Assembly: GCA_942493055.1 (NCBI GenBank)
Contig: OW818680.1
Location: 3,286,001 to 3,350,000, forward strand
DNA length: 64,000 nt
Direction of reading: 5' to 3'
DNA from: CAIZQW01 sp942493055
GTDB taxonomy: Bacteria; Verrucomicrobiota; Kiritimatiellia; RFP12; UBA1067
The notes under the pieces were generated by a model, which was given only the letters and a program-made list of their open reading frames with translations, did no database searches and was not told the origin of the DNA. The stretch's first letter is position 1, and every line of letters starts with the position of its first letter. Below, in pieces: positions 28,338 to 37,900 of this stretch. The translations under genes were made by a program, and so were the position numbers.

Positions 28338-28365
28338 TTTACAAGCGCTCGTTTCTTTCTATAGA
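28338..28365 (+). promoter_or_regulatory. Possible sigma-70 promoter for the dctPQM-paaK operon
   Basis: TTTACA (28338-28343), 16 nt, then TATAGA (28360-28365), ending 36 nt before the dctP ATG. The spacing and both hexamers are close to consensus. Activity is inferred; the same 180-bp gap must also hold the iorA promoter. Confidence 0.45.
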
Positions 28366-28401
28366 ATCACATCTTTGAAATTTTTAGAGGGAGGTATCGC
28401 G

Positions 28402-29448
28402 ATGAAAAAACAACAGGACGGGATAGGTCTCATAGCGCGTTCGGGCATGTTGCTGAGCTGCTCTCTTTTTGCACTCTTCATGACGGGGTGTGGCAAGGGC
28501 CAGGCAGGCGCAACGTCGGCTCCGGCCATCACATTGAATTACGCGAACTTCCCGCCTGCGTCCACCTTTCCGTGTGTCCAGATGGAGCACTGGAAAGGCG
28601 AAGTGGAGAAGCGGACAAAGGGCAAGGTCAAGGTCAACACCTACCCCGGCGGTACGCTGCTCGGCGCCAAGGACATCTTTGATGGCGTCATCGCAGGCAC
28701 GGCGGATATCGGCAACTTCGCCATGAGTTACCAGCCCGGGCGCTTTCCGGTGACCGAGGCGATGGACCTGCCGCACTTTTTTGCGGATGCCAAGACCGCC
28801 AGCCGGATTCTGGCCGGGGTGGTGGAACAGTTTAAGCCTGCAGAGTTCGAGAAGGTCAAGGTGCTGACAGTCTTTACCTGTCCGCCGGCCATGGTCATGA
28901 GCAGCAAGGAAGTGAAGACCTTGGCTGACCTGAAGAACATGGCGTTGCGCTCCTCAGGGACCGGCGCTGCGATGCTGACCCGCTTAGAGGCGTCGCCTGT
29001 GGCTATGCCCCAATCCGATGTTCCGGATGCGCTCCAAAAGGGCGTGGTCAAAGGGCTCGTCTCCTCCGGCGAAGTGCTCAAGGACATGAACTATGCCGCC
29101 TACTGTCCCTTCGTGCTGAAGGCCGACCTGCCGGTGATCAGTTTTGCAGTCGTCATGAACAGGGCCAAGTATGATGCGCTGCCGACGGATGTCAAACAGG
29201 TGCTGGACGGACTCTATCGCGAGCAGGCGGAGTGGACCGGCACCTACGTGGATCAGCATGTCGAGGAGGCCATCGCCTGGGCGAAGGAAAAGCATAAGCT
29301 GACCGTGAACGAACTCGCTGCTGAAGAGCGCGCCACCCTTCGAAAGACAGCCGAACCGATCATCGAAGATTATGTCAAGCGCACGGCTGCAAAAAATGTG
29401 GACGGCAAGGCGGTCCTGGAGTTCATTCAGGCCCAAAAGGCGAAGTAA
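28402..29448 (+). CDS. dctP: TRAP transporter solute-binding lipoprotein (DctP family)
   Basis: Start chosen at ATG 28402 with GGGAGG upstream. The 348-residue protein has a lipoprotein signal peptide with lipobox FMTGC and Cys30, so it should be anchored to a membrane facing the periplasm. The body is of the DctP/TAXI-type periplasmic binding fold, with the family's KVNTYPGGTLLGAKDIFDGVIAGTADIG and LRSSGTGAAMLTRLEASPVAMPQSDVPDALQKGVVKG. The ALRSSG segment is where the conserved substrate carboxylate-binding Arg lies. It delivers an organic acid to DctQM. Neighbouring paaK and iorAB suggest an aryl acid, but that is inference. Confidence 0.92.
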   Translation: MKKQQDGIGLIARSGMLLSCSLFALFMTGCGKGQAGATSAPAITLNYANFPPASTFPCVQMEHWKGEVEKRTKGKVKVNTYPGGTLLGAKDIFDGVIAGTADIGNFAMSYQPGRFPVTEAMDLPHFFADAKTASRILAGVVEQFKPAEFEKVKVLTVFTCPPAMVMSSKEVKTLADLKNMALRSSGTGAAMLTRLEASPVAMPQSDVPDALQKGVVKGLVSSGEVLKDMNYAAYCPFVLKADLPVISFAVVMNRAKYDALPTDVKQVLDGLYREQAEWTGTYVDQHVEEAIAWAKEKHKLTVNELAAEERATLRKTAEPIIEDYVKRTAAKNVDGKAVLEFIQAQKAK

Positions 29449-30009
29449 ATGTTTTTTGAGAGACTGGTAGTCGTCGAGAAACGATTATGCCTGGCGGGTA
29501 TGATCCTCTCGGGAGCGCTGTTGCTGGGGCTTATTATTTTGGCTGCCTGCAATATGGTCTGCCGTCTCCTGGATATGCCCATCAGCGCGAGCTATGAACT
29601 CTCCGGATTCGCAGGGGCGCTGATGGCGGCATTGGCTCTGGCCGAGACGCAGCGGCAGCGCGGACATGTCGAGCTGGATTTCTTTACGCGCACCTATTCG
29701 CTACGCGTGCGCCGCTGGATCGGGGCCTTCAATGTCTTAGCGGGCTCCGTCCTGATGTTCCTTCTGGCCTACCAGCTTTCGTATCGGGCCGCCAGTCTGC
29801 TGCGGGCTGGCGAGGTCTCTGAAACATTGAAGCTTCCCTATCCTTGGCTGATGTATGGCGTGGTTTTGGGGCTGCTCCTGTTAGGGCTCTCGTTTCTCAC
29901 GGATTTTATTCTGTTGCTGGCCGGAAAAGATAAGAACAGCACGAAAATGAACGAGGTTTGTGACGAACCTGTTCAGGAGCAAAATGGCTCGGTCGCGATT
30001 GATGATTGA
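29449..30009 (+). CDS. dctQ: TRAP transporter small membrane subunit
   Basis: A 186-residue DctQ-type protein with four predicted membrane helices, near residues 15-38, 48-64, 84-108 and 125-150. The loop after helix 2 has ETQRQRGHVELDFF, the family's conserved region. The ATG directly follows the dctP stop and the gene ends in an ATGA overlap with dctM. DctQ forms the small membrane partner of DctM in sodium-driven TRAP transporters. Its charged tail is not distinctive. Confidence 0.88.
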   Translation: MFFERLVVVEKRLCLAGMILSGALLLGLIILAACNMVCRLLDMPISASYELSGFAGALMAALALAETQRQRGHVELDFFTRTYSLRVRRWIGAFNVLAGSVLMFLLAYQLSYRAASLLRAGEVSETLKLPYPWLMYGVVLGLLLLGLSFLTDFILLLAGKDKNSTKMNEVCDEPVQEQNGSVAIDD

Positions 30010-31337
30010 TGGAAATTATGGATGGAACGCTTATAGGTTTTTTAGGGATTGCTCTGATGTTGGGGCTGATCCTCTTTACGGGGATGTCCCCCGGGCTTGC
30101 GATGCTGATGGCGGGCTTTGTGGGCTTGTTGGTCTTGAATCCGGCCCAGGGGTTAAGTGCGGTTTTCCAGGGCACGACAGGTGCCGAGGTCTGGACGGTC
30201 TTTTCCAATTACGGCTTCACCGTGATCCCGCTCTTCGTGCTGTTGGGCGAGGTGATTTTTCATGCCGGGTATAGCGATCGTCTTTTTCATGCGGCACAGG
30301 CGTGGTTCGGTCATCGGCGCGGCGGGTTGGCAATCACGACGATTTTTGCCTGCGCCGGGTTTTCCACAATCTGCGGTTCCAACACGGCGACAGCCGCGAC
30401 CATGAGTTCCGTGGCACTCAAGCCCATGACCGAGCAGAACTACCACCCCGAATTAAAATGTGGCAGTATTGCTGTCGGCTCCACGCTGGGCGCGGTGATT
30501 CCGCCCAGTATTGTGCTGGTGGTTTATGGGCTCTATACAGGACAGAGCATTGGCAAGCTCTTTGCCGGCAGCATCCTGACCGGCTTCTTGTTAGCCGTCT
30601 TTTTTGTGCTGACCATTAAAGTGACACTGTTGCAGCATCCGGATTGGGCGCCGGAAGGCCAACGCAAGAGCCTCAGGGAACGACTGGCCACCCTGCCGGA
30701 TGTGGTTGAGGTCGGGGTGCTCTTTGGCATCATCATGGCCTCCATGTTCTCAGGACTTGTGACGCCGACGGAAGCTGCGGGAATCGGTGCTTTGCTGGGA
30801 ATCGTCGGCTGTACTGTTCGCGGCAAGCTCTCGATGCAAGGCTTCATGAAATCGCTCTCCGCCACCCTGCGCATCACCGCCATGGTGTTTTTGATCTTGG
30901 CGGGCGCGACAGTCTTTGGCCGTTTTCTCGTCTTGACGCGCCTTCCCTTTCTGCTGACAGACTGGGTGGTGCAGATGAACATGGCGCCGCTTATGATCCT
31001 GCTCTTGATGACCGCCTGTTATCTGGTCGGAGGTTGCCTCATGGATGCTCTGGCCTTCCTGCTCATTTCGCTCCCGCTCTTCCAGCCGCTGGTGGTCCAG
31101 ATGGGCTATGACCTGATCTGGTTCGGCGAAATGGTTGCACTTGTCACGACGCTGGGTGCCATCACGCCGCCCATCGGCATCTCCTGTTTTGTCGTATCGA
31201 GTATGAGTCCGGATGCCACATCTGCCCAGGTATTTAGAGGCGCTATGCGCTTTCTTCCGGCTTTTGTTCTCGTCTACCTTTTGTTACTCTTCTTCCCAAA
31301 CATCATGGTTGGCTTGCTGGCCGGATTTGCGAAATAA
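30009..31337 (+). CDS. dctM: TRAP transporter large permease subunit
   Basis: A 442-residue DctM permease. Start chosen at ATG 30009, which overlaps the dctQ stop as TGATG; a TTG at 30006 is also in frame. Many long hydrophobic helices are spread along the chain. Family signatures include CGSNTATAATMSSVALKPM, GSTLGAVIPPSIVLVVYG and SGLVTPTEAAGIGALLG, then LGAITPPIGISCFVVS near the C-terminus. DctM translocates the solute delivered by DctP using a sodium gradient. The dctP-dctQ-dctM-paaK-tadA genes are packed tightly and are probably one operon. Confidence 0.94.
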   Translation: MEIMDGTLIGFLGIALMLGLILFTGMSPGLAMLMAGFVGLLVLNPAQGLSAVFQGTTGAEVWTVFSNYGFTVIPLFVLLGEVIFHAGYSDRLFHAAQAWFGHRRGGLAITTIFACAGFSTICGSNTATAATMSSVALKPMTEQNYHPELKCGSIAVGSTLGAVIPPSIVLVVYGLYTGQSIGKLFAGSILTGFLLAVFFVLTIKVTLLQHPDWAPEGQRKSLRERLATLPDVVEVGVLFGIIMASMFSGLVTPTEAAGIGALLGIVGCTVRGKLSMQGFMKSLSATLRITAMVFLILAGATVFGRFLVLTRLPFLLTDWVVQMNMAPLMILLLMTACYLVGGCLMDALAFLLISLPLFQPLVVQMGYDLIWFGEMVALVTTLGAITPPIGISCFVVSSMSPDATSAQVFRGAMRFLPAFVLVYLLLLFFPNIMVGLLAGFAK

Positions 31338-31348
31338 AGGATTTTTCG

Positions 31349-32620
31349 ATGAGCTATTTTAATCACAGGGCTGAGACGCTTTCGCGTCAAGAGCTGACAA
31401 CACTTCAGGACGCCAAGCTTCGCGAGGTTGTCCGCACTGTTGCTGCCTGTAACCCCTATTTTCAGGCAAAGTTTGCTGAGGCTGGCGTGGATGCGAAAAA
31501 TTTTCAGGGGCTTGAAGCGCTGACCTCGCTGCCCTTCATGTCCAAGGATGATTTCCGCAAGGAGTATCCGCTGGGTATGATGTGCGTGGATAAACAGAAG
31601 ATTGCAGAGATGCACATGTCGAGCGGTTCGACGGGCACGCCCGTGGTGATGCCCTACACGGAGCATGACCTCAACCAGTGGGGCGAGTGCATGGCGCGCT
31701 GCTATATGATGTCCGGGGCAAAGCAGGGCGATGTCTGTCAGATCACGCCGGGGTTCGGGCTCTTCAATGGCGGGTTCGGCTGTTATCACGGTGCGCGCGC
31801 GGCAGGCCTGTTTATTTTGCCCTGCGGTGCAGGCAATACCGCTCGCCAGATTAAACTCGCCAAGGATTTTAAGTCACGCATTATCACGGGCGTCGTCTCT
31901 TATGCGGTGCGCATCATCGAGATGCTGGACGAGCAGAAGAACGAACTCCCAGATCTGCAGATCGGCATCTTCGGCGCGGAAACATTTTCGGAAGCCATGA
32001 AGGAGCGTATTCATGCTCGGCTCGGAATCGAGGTCTATGATATTTACGGCATGACCGAGACGGGCGGCATTGGCACGCTCGGCATGGACTGTTCCTTCCA
32101 CAACGGCTTGCATCAGTGGGAAGACCAGTACATCATCGAGATCATTCACCCGGTTACTGGCAGACCTGTTCCAGACGGGGAGATCGGCGAAGTGGTGGTC
32201 ACCGCGCTGACGCGCGAAGCGCTGCCGGTGGTCCGCTTCCGCACGGGCGACTGGAGCAGCGTGGTCTCCCGCGAGCCCTGCGCCTGCGGACGCACGGGCC
32301 TGCGGCTGGCGCGTATTACAGGCCGTTTGGATGACATGCTCATTGTTTCAGGCGTAAACTTCTTCCCGGCGCAGGTCGAGCAATCGCTGCTCAAGATTCC
32401 GGGGGTCTGTCCGGAGTATCAACTCATCATCGAAGATCACCAGGGCATCAAGAAGTTGCATGTCAATGTCGAGGCAGAAGAGGGTGTCACCGGCTACATG
32501 GTAGAAAAGCAGCTCAAAGAAGACCTCGGATTTTCACCGGACGGCGACATTTGGAAACCCGGCACCCTCCCTCGTCCGGAGGGCAAAGCCAAGCGCGTCT
32601 TCTTTAAGACCATCGAGTAA
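31349..32620 (+). CDS. paaK: Phenylacetate--CoA ligase
   Basis: A 423-residue adenylate-forming enzyme of the PaaK family. The ATP-binding P-loop-like SSGSTGTP lies near residue 90, IYGMTETGG near 230 and the hinge TGRLDDMLIVSGVNFFP near 330. This compact form, without the long C-terminal domain of other AMP-ligases, fits PaaK. It would convert phenylacetate or another aryl acetate to its CoA thioester with ATP. The gene follows dctM after 11 bp, and IorAB, which makes aryl-acetyl-CoA or aryl-acetate, is close by. The exact aryl substrate is not readable. Confidence 0.9.
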   Translation: MSYFNHRAETLSRQELTTLQDAKLREVVRTVAACNPYFQAKFAEAGVDAKNFQGLEALTSLPFMSKDDFRKEYPLGMMCVDKQKIAEMHMSSGSTGTPVVMPYTEHDLNQWGECMARCYMMSGAKQGDVCQITPGFGLFNGGFGCYHGARAAGLFILPCGAGNTARQIKLAKDFKSRIITGVVSYAVRIIEMLDEQKNELPDLQIGIFGAETFSEAMKERIHARLGIEVYDIYGMTETGGIGTLGMDCSFHNGLHQWEDQYIIEIIHPVTGRPVPDGEIGEVVVTALTREALPVVRFRTGDWSSVVSREPCACGRTGLRLARITGRLDDMLIVSGVNFFPAQVEQSLLKIPGVCPEYQLIIEDHQGIKKLHVNVEAEEGVTGYMVEKQLKEDLGFSPDGDIWKPGTLPRPEGKAKRVFFKTIE

Positions 32621-32625
32621 CAGAT

Positions 32626-33120
32626 ATGCTTACCCCCGAATTTCATGAAAAATTTATGCGGCAGGCGCTGCACGAGGCTGAGCGCGCTGCCGAAGCAGGC
32701 GAAGTGCCGACCGGCTGCGTGATTATACGCATGCCTTCCGAGGGGGAGATCGTCGTGAGCGGCAAGATCATTGCGCGTGCGCACAATCAGACGGAGATGC
32801 TCAAAGATCCGACGGCGCATGCGGAGATCGTGGCTATTACACAGGCGGCTGCTGCGCTGGGCGACTGGCGACTCACCAATACGATTTTGTATGTGACCAA
32901 AGAGCCGTGTGCGATGTGCGCCGGCGCGATTGTGCTGGCGCGGATTCCGCTGGTGGTGTGGGGGCTTTCAGACCCCAAGCGCGGCGGCCACTCGGTTTTT
33001 TCGATTCTCAATCATGAAGGACTCAATCATCGGCCCGAGATTCTGGCCGGTGTGATGGAGATTGAATGCCGCGAGATGTTCCAGGCTTTCTTCAAAGAAA
33101 AAAGAGGCTTGAAGGAATAG
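32626..33120 (+). CDS. tadA: tRNA-adenosine/nucleoside deaminase family protein
   Basis: A 164-residue zinc deaminase. TAHAEI carries the zinc His and catalytic Glu, and PCAMCAGAIVLARI carries the two zinc Cys. The spacing and the sequence between (GDWRLTNTILYVTKE) match TadA, which converts the wobble adenosine to inosine in tRNA-Arg. Cytosine or guanine deaminases are related and possible. The gene starts 5 bp after paaK and so is likely to ride on that operon, although the function is not obviously linked to aryl-acid use. An N-terminal insert (PTGCVIIRMPSEGEIVVSGK) is slightly longer than usual. Confidence 0.88.
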   Translation: MLTPEFHEKFMRQALHEAERAAEAGEVPTGCVIIRMPSEGEIVVSGKIIARAHNQTEMLKDPTAHAEIVAITQAAAALGDWRLTNTILYVTKEPCAMCAGAIVLARIPLVVWGLSDPKRGGHSVFSILNHEGLNHRPEILAGVMEIECREMFQAFFKEKRGLKE

Positions 33121-33213
33121 CAGAAGTAGAGTATCTTCTTTCGACTATGATTTGTTTGGAAAACGTGTTTCAAGGTTGGAACATGTTTTTAACGAACGCA
33201 AGGAGGAATAAAG

Positions 33214-34206
33214 ATGGCAAGAAAAGTAACGTTGTTTACAGGGCAGTGGGCTGATTTGCCTTTGGCAGAGCTGTGCAAGATGGCAAAGGGCTTTGGCTAT
33301 GAAGGTCTTGAGCTGGCTTGCTGGGGCGACCACATGGATTTGGATGTCGCTTCGAAGAGCAAGGGCTATTGTGAAGACAAGCGTGGGCTCCTCAAGGAAA
33401 ACGGCTTAGAGTGCTTCGCGATCTCCAACCACCTCTCCGGCCAGTTGGTCTCGGACAATATTGATGAACGCCACTACATCTTTGCTCCGAAGGCGCTGAA
33501 GGGCGATCCCAAGGCTGCCAAGAAGTGGGCGATCGAGATGCAGAAGAAGGCCGCCAAAGCCGCCAAGAACATGGGCATCAAGGTTGTGAATGGTTTCACG
33601 GGTTCGCCGATCTGGCACCTGCTCTACTCCTTCCCGCCCTGCACGCCGGGACAGATTGCCAACGGCTACAAAGAGTTCGCAAAGACCTGGAAGCCGATTC
33701 TGGATGTCTATGCTGACAACGGCATCAAGTTCGCACTCGAAGTGCACCCGACGGAGATCGCCTTTGACATCGCCTCTGCGCAGCGCGCGTTGGAAGCACT
33801 GGATGGTCATCCGGCCTTTGGGTTCAACTTCGACCCGTCGCACTTCGGTTATCAGGGCGTAGACTACGTGAAGTTCATCCGCACCTTCCCGGACCGCATT
33901 TTCCACTGCCACATGAAGGATGCGTGGTGGGGTCATGGCGACGGCACGGTCGGCGTCTTTGGCGGGCATACGGAATTTGCTGATCCGCGCCGCTTCTGGG
34001 ACTTCCGCTCACTGGGTCACGGCGATATCAACTTTGAAGAGATCATCGTCGCGCTCAATGACATCCGCTACACAGGGCCTCTGTCGGTCGAGTGGGAAGA
34101 CTCCCGCATGGACCGCTGCCACGGCGCCAAGGAAGCCTGCGAATTCGTCAAGAAGGTCGACTTCGCGCCCAGCGCCATCGCCTTCGACGGCCAGTTCGAC
34201 CGGTAA
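33214..34206 (+). CDS. Sugar phosphate isomerase/epimerase, TIM-barrel
   Basis: A 330-residue AP-endonuclease-2-type TIM barrel (PF01261). A strong AAGGAGG precedes the ATG. Metal-binding acid/His residues are in [12 protein letters not shown] (Glu), [12 protein letters not shown] (Asp and His), [10 protein letters not shown] (His) and [11 protein letters not shown] (Glu). Members of this family isomerise or epimerise sugars or related compounds such as myo-inosose. There is no signal peptide, so it is cytoplasmic. It appears as a single gene; no nearby carbohydrate operon tells its substrate. The [12 protein letters not shown] tail is typical of a subgroup common in PVC bacteria. Confidence 0.86.
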   Translation: MARKVTLFTGQWADLPLAELCKMAKGFGYEGLELACWGDHMDLDVASKSKGYCEDKRGLLKENGLECFAISNHLSGQLVSDNIDERHYIFAPKALKGDPKAAKKWAIEMQKKAAKAAKNMGIKVVNGFTGSPIWHLLYSFPPCTPGQIANGYKEFAKTWKPILDVYADNGIKFALEVHPTEIAFDIASAQRALEALDGHPAFGFNFDPSHFGYQGVDYVKFIRTFPDRIFHCHMKDAWWGHGDGTVGVFGGHTEFADPRRFWDFRSLGHGDINFEEIIVALNDIRYTGPLSVEWEDSRMDRCHGAKEACEFVKKVDFAPSAIAFDGQFDR

Positions 34207-34218
34207 GGGCCGCCCTTC

Positions 34219-34280
34219 GAGTCGTCTCTCGACTCTCTACGGGCTCATGACGATTCGAAGTCTATGGGACGTAGAGAGTC
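34219..34280. repeat. Overlapping hairpins downstream of the isomerase gene
   Basis: GAGTCG-TCTCT-CGACTC (34219-34235) overlaps a second inverted repeat, GACTCTCTACG (34231-34241) with CGTAGAGAGTC (34270-34280). The two stems share bases and so are mutually exclusive. They may be a terminator or an alternative-fold control element for the small gene that follows. Confidence 0.5.
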
Positions 34281-34304
34281 TATGCACAGAAAGGAGCGCC
34301 GGTC

Positions 34305-34679
34305 ATGATCTATGCCACCGAAGCCAAGCTCGCTTCGCACGCAAAGGCATTGGGTGAGAGCGCTTCTGCTGGGGGTTTTTCAGAACTTCAGGATTATTGT
34401 GCCTCAGAATCGCCTTTGGTGCGGCGTATAGCTGCATCGGCCATTGGAAAGCTCTCGGGCGTGGTCAATGCCAAGGCAGCGGTAGAACTGCGTGATAAAG
34501 CCGTTGTGCACCATTGTTCGCGTTGCGGTGTGTGCGTGCAACCCGATGAGTATGCGCGCTGCCAACGGTTTTTCCAGCGTATTTTCTGCGATGCCTGCTT
34601 TGATGAGACAGCCACGGAGCGTCGCAACTGGGAGACGAAGGTCGAAGACAAGAAGACATTGAGATACGCCTCGGTATAA
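34305..34679 (+). CDS. Small protein with two CxxC pairs
   Basis: A 124-residue protein not recognised as a named family. Residues ~25-65 (SELQDYCASESPLVRRIAASAIGKL) resemble a single HEAT-like repeat. Residues ~65-105 carry HHCSRCGVC and, 15-20 residues later, FCDACFDE; the paired CxxC motifs look like a treble-clef or rubredoxin-like zinc site. The start at ATG 34305 follows AAAGGAGCG. A 41-residue ORF comes 7 bp later, so the two may be translated together. A nucleic-acid or protein-binding role is possible but not shown. Confidence 0.65.
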   Translation: MIYATEAKLASHAKALGESASAGGFSELQDYCASESPLVRRIAASAIGKLSGVVNAKAAVELRDKAVVHHCSRCGVCVQPDEYARCQRFFQRIFCDACFDETATERRNWETKVEDKKTLRYASV

Positions 34680-34686
34680 GGCTGGC

Positions 34687-34812
34687 ATGTACCTCAAGCA
34701 AGACCTCTATATGCATGCGGGTAAAAAACTGGTTTCCCTTTATCCCGCCGATCTTGCAAAGCTCGACGCGATCCTGGGCGCAAAACTGGAGGCGCTGAAG
34801 ATGACGAAATGA
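34687..34812 (+). CDS. Small hypothetical protein, 41 residues
   Basis: An ATG begins 7 bp after the preceding gene's stop. The product is MYLKQDLYMHAGKKLVSLYP followed by ADLAKLDAILGAKLEALK and three more residues. It is mostly alpha-helical, with a regular Leu spacing in the second half, and might be a short amphipathic or coiled-coil partner. No strong ribosome-binding site is seen, but coupling to the upstream stop is possible. The call rests on position and codon pattern only. Confidence 0.4.
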   Translation: MYLKQDLYMHAGKKLVSLYPADLAKLDAILGAKLEALKMTK

Positions 34813-34980
34813 GCGACGCGTCTCTAAATTTTGCTATTTGCGTCGCTTGACTTAGACGCCCAAATATGAAACAATCCCGCCTTAATTATATATCAAAACG
34901 TGGCTAGTCGGCATGTGTTAGGGTCAACATGTGCTAATAAGTGACTAGATACACGCATTTTGATACTTGAGGCGGTCGTT

Positions 34981-37900
34981 ATGAACAAAGGTATTGTTTT
35001 GTTCAGTGCAGTAGCACTGATCGTAGTTTCCGTATGGTTGTCGGGTCTGACGAAGGAGCCAAGGCCCGTTCTCCAGAACCCCCCGTTTGCAGAGCAGTCA
35101 ACGCCTGTGAAGCGTGTGACGGTGCGTGCAGCGCGAACGAATGAAGTCACGAAGGCGGCCAACCTTTGCCAAGGTGTGCAGCAAGGGGGCACAAACATCG
35201 ATGTCAGGGCGCTGATTAATATGCCGGAAGAGGCCTTCATGAGCTTCCCGACCATCCGCAGAGACTGCGTCGTGGTTCATCTGCGCGAGGCTTCACGCTT
35301 AACAGCAGAGGTGCGCGAGAAGGGGCAAGTCATCGAGAACCGCTATCTGCTTCTGCCCTTGGCGGCGGCAGAGGAAAATGTCGAGGCGCTGAACAGCGGC
35401 GATGTCATGCTGCCTGTTTTTGGCGAGGGAGACGACAAACTGTTTCTCACGGGCCGGATCAACGTCAGGTTCCGAGACCCTAAAACCCCGGAGGAGATCG
35501 ACCGCATTGCTGGCATGGTCGGTGCCACGTCACGCAAAAACCTTCTGGGTCCTGAAAATCTCTACTCGTTTGCGTTTCCGGAGGAGATGATCGAGGCGAC
35601 TTTTGCGATTGCGTGGAAGCTCGCGTCCCTTCCGGAGGTCCTCTATGCGGAGCCGAACTGGCTGGGGTTGATTAAGCCTGCGACCGCTGATCCGTTCTTT
35701 TGGCAGCAGTGGGCGCTGGAGAATACGGGGCAAGCCTTGCCCGATCCTGTCCCGGGAATTGCTAGCGACGCAGATCTCGATGTTCCTGAAGCTTGGTCTG
35801 TCACACAGGGGCGCTCCAATATCTGGGTCGCTGTGCTGGATGATGGTGTGGAGTGGGATCATCCCGATCTGGTCTCCGCCATGGCGCCAACCCATACCTG
35901 GTTCGACTTTGTAGACAACAATGCAGATCCCCGGCCCTTGGCCGTTGATGCACACGGAACGAGCATTGCAGGAATCCTTGCGGCTGTGCCCAACAACGGG
36001 CTGGGGGTTTCCGGCGTTGCCCCTGGCTGCCGGGTCGTGCCTGTCCGCATCGCCTACAGCTCAGGCAGTCAGTGGGTCATGAATGTGGAGTGGGCGGTTA
36101 ACGGTATCGGCTGGGCCTGGCAACACGGCGCATCGGTGCTGAATCTTTCGTGGGGTTCGGGAAGCCAAATCAGTGCGCTGAGGGATGCTCTGTTGACGGC
36201 TACGACCTCCGGACGGTCCGGAAAGGGCTGCGTGGTGGCGGTGGCAGCGGGCAATGACAACGGCGCCATTTCGTCCTTCCCTGCGAATATGCCGGAACTC
36301 TTGACCGTGGGGGCCTCTTCGCCTGCGGATGAGCGGAAATCGCCTGCCAGTGTTGACGGGGAGACCTCTTGGGGATCAGACTATGGGGAGCTGCTTGACT
36401 GTGTGGCCCCAGGCGTGAAGATTTACACGACTGACCATACGGGGGCGGGTGGCTATAGTGACGATGATTATATGAGTCGCTTTGGCGGCACATCAGCTGC
36501 TGCGCCCTTTGCTGCGGGTGTCGCGGCGTTGGTGCTCTCCGTGGATGACTCCCTGTCGCACGGGCAGGTGACGCGTCTCATGACCCTGAGCGCGGAGCGT
36601 GTGGGTCGGTACGGATATGGGGCGCTGAAGACAAACGGGGTGTGGGATGCGGAGATGGGGTACGGCCGTTTAAACGCCTATCGTGCGGTGGCCATGGCGC
36701 AAGGTGTCGATTATGATCTCCCGCGAATCGTGCATACGCCTTTACCGGGGCAGACGAACACCGGTCCTTTCACCGTGACCGCTGACATCTCAGACACAAC
36801 AGGAATCGCCACTGGCGCGAATGCGCCGCGGCTCTATTATTCGACCGGCGGGGTCTGGACAAACGTCACGGATGCTGACGGCCCGAGCGGGAGCACCTAT
36901 TCCTTCCAAATCCCTTATATCGCGTCGGGATCAACCGCGACCTATTATTTTGCGGCGCAGGATATCACTCCGCAACAGAACACCATCACCTTGCCCTTTG
37001 GGGGCAGCGGCTTTTCGCCGCCGGGGTCGAGTCGTCCGTCCACCCTGTTCAGTTTTGTCGTAGATCCTAACGCCGGGGTGATCACGGTCAACGATAATGG
37101 TGCCGCACACTATTCCTCCATCCAGGCAGCGATGAATGCCGCCCGTTATGGCGACACGATCAAGGTTGCGGGGGGTACGTATCGGGAGAACATCAGCCTG
37201 AGCGGGAAGAGTGGCCTGAAGATCGTGGGCGGTTATTCGGAAGACTTCAAAAAGCGTGCGCCAGACGGGCCTCCGTCTGTTATCGATGGTCAGAACATGA
37301 AGACGGTCGTCTCCCTCTTCGACTGCACTGACATGACGCTCGACGGCTTTGTCCTGATCAACGGGAATGCGAGTTACGTCTTTGGTCTCGCGCGCTGGGC
37401 AGGTGGTTTTATTGTGAAGGGCGGGCAGAATATGCTCCTGTCGCACCTGGTCGTCTCCAACTGCACGGCCTATTGCGGCGGCGGCGGAGTCCTTTTCCAG
37501 ACAGCCGCCTGCCGTTTAGAAAAGAGCCGGCTGACGCAAAACAACGCGGAAAGCGGAGCCAGCGCGCTCTACATCAGGGAGTCTTCGCCCATCATCAGCT
37601 ATTGCGAATTTGTCAACAACAGGAGCAGAACAGGGCACAAGGAAGCGGCCGCGGTGGAGTATTATGACGGTTATGGTACGCTGCGGAATGTCACGATCTC
37701 AAGAAACACGAAAGAAGCGACTTATGGATTTGGCGGATGTGACTTTTTCTCTGCGACCTTTAATAAGTACCCGGCGCTGACGAACGTTATTCTCAGATAC
37801 AACTATCATAGTGGCGGTATCACGGAGTTCAATGCGTCCACCATTCTTCCACGGAAAAACTGTCTCTTCTCGCTTGAAGCGGGGGACACGCTCCTGAAGT

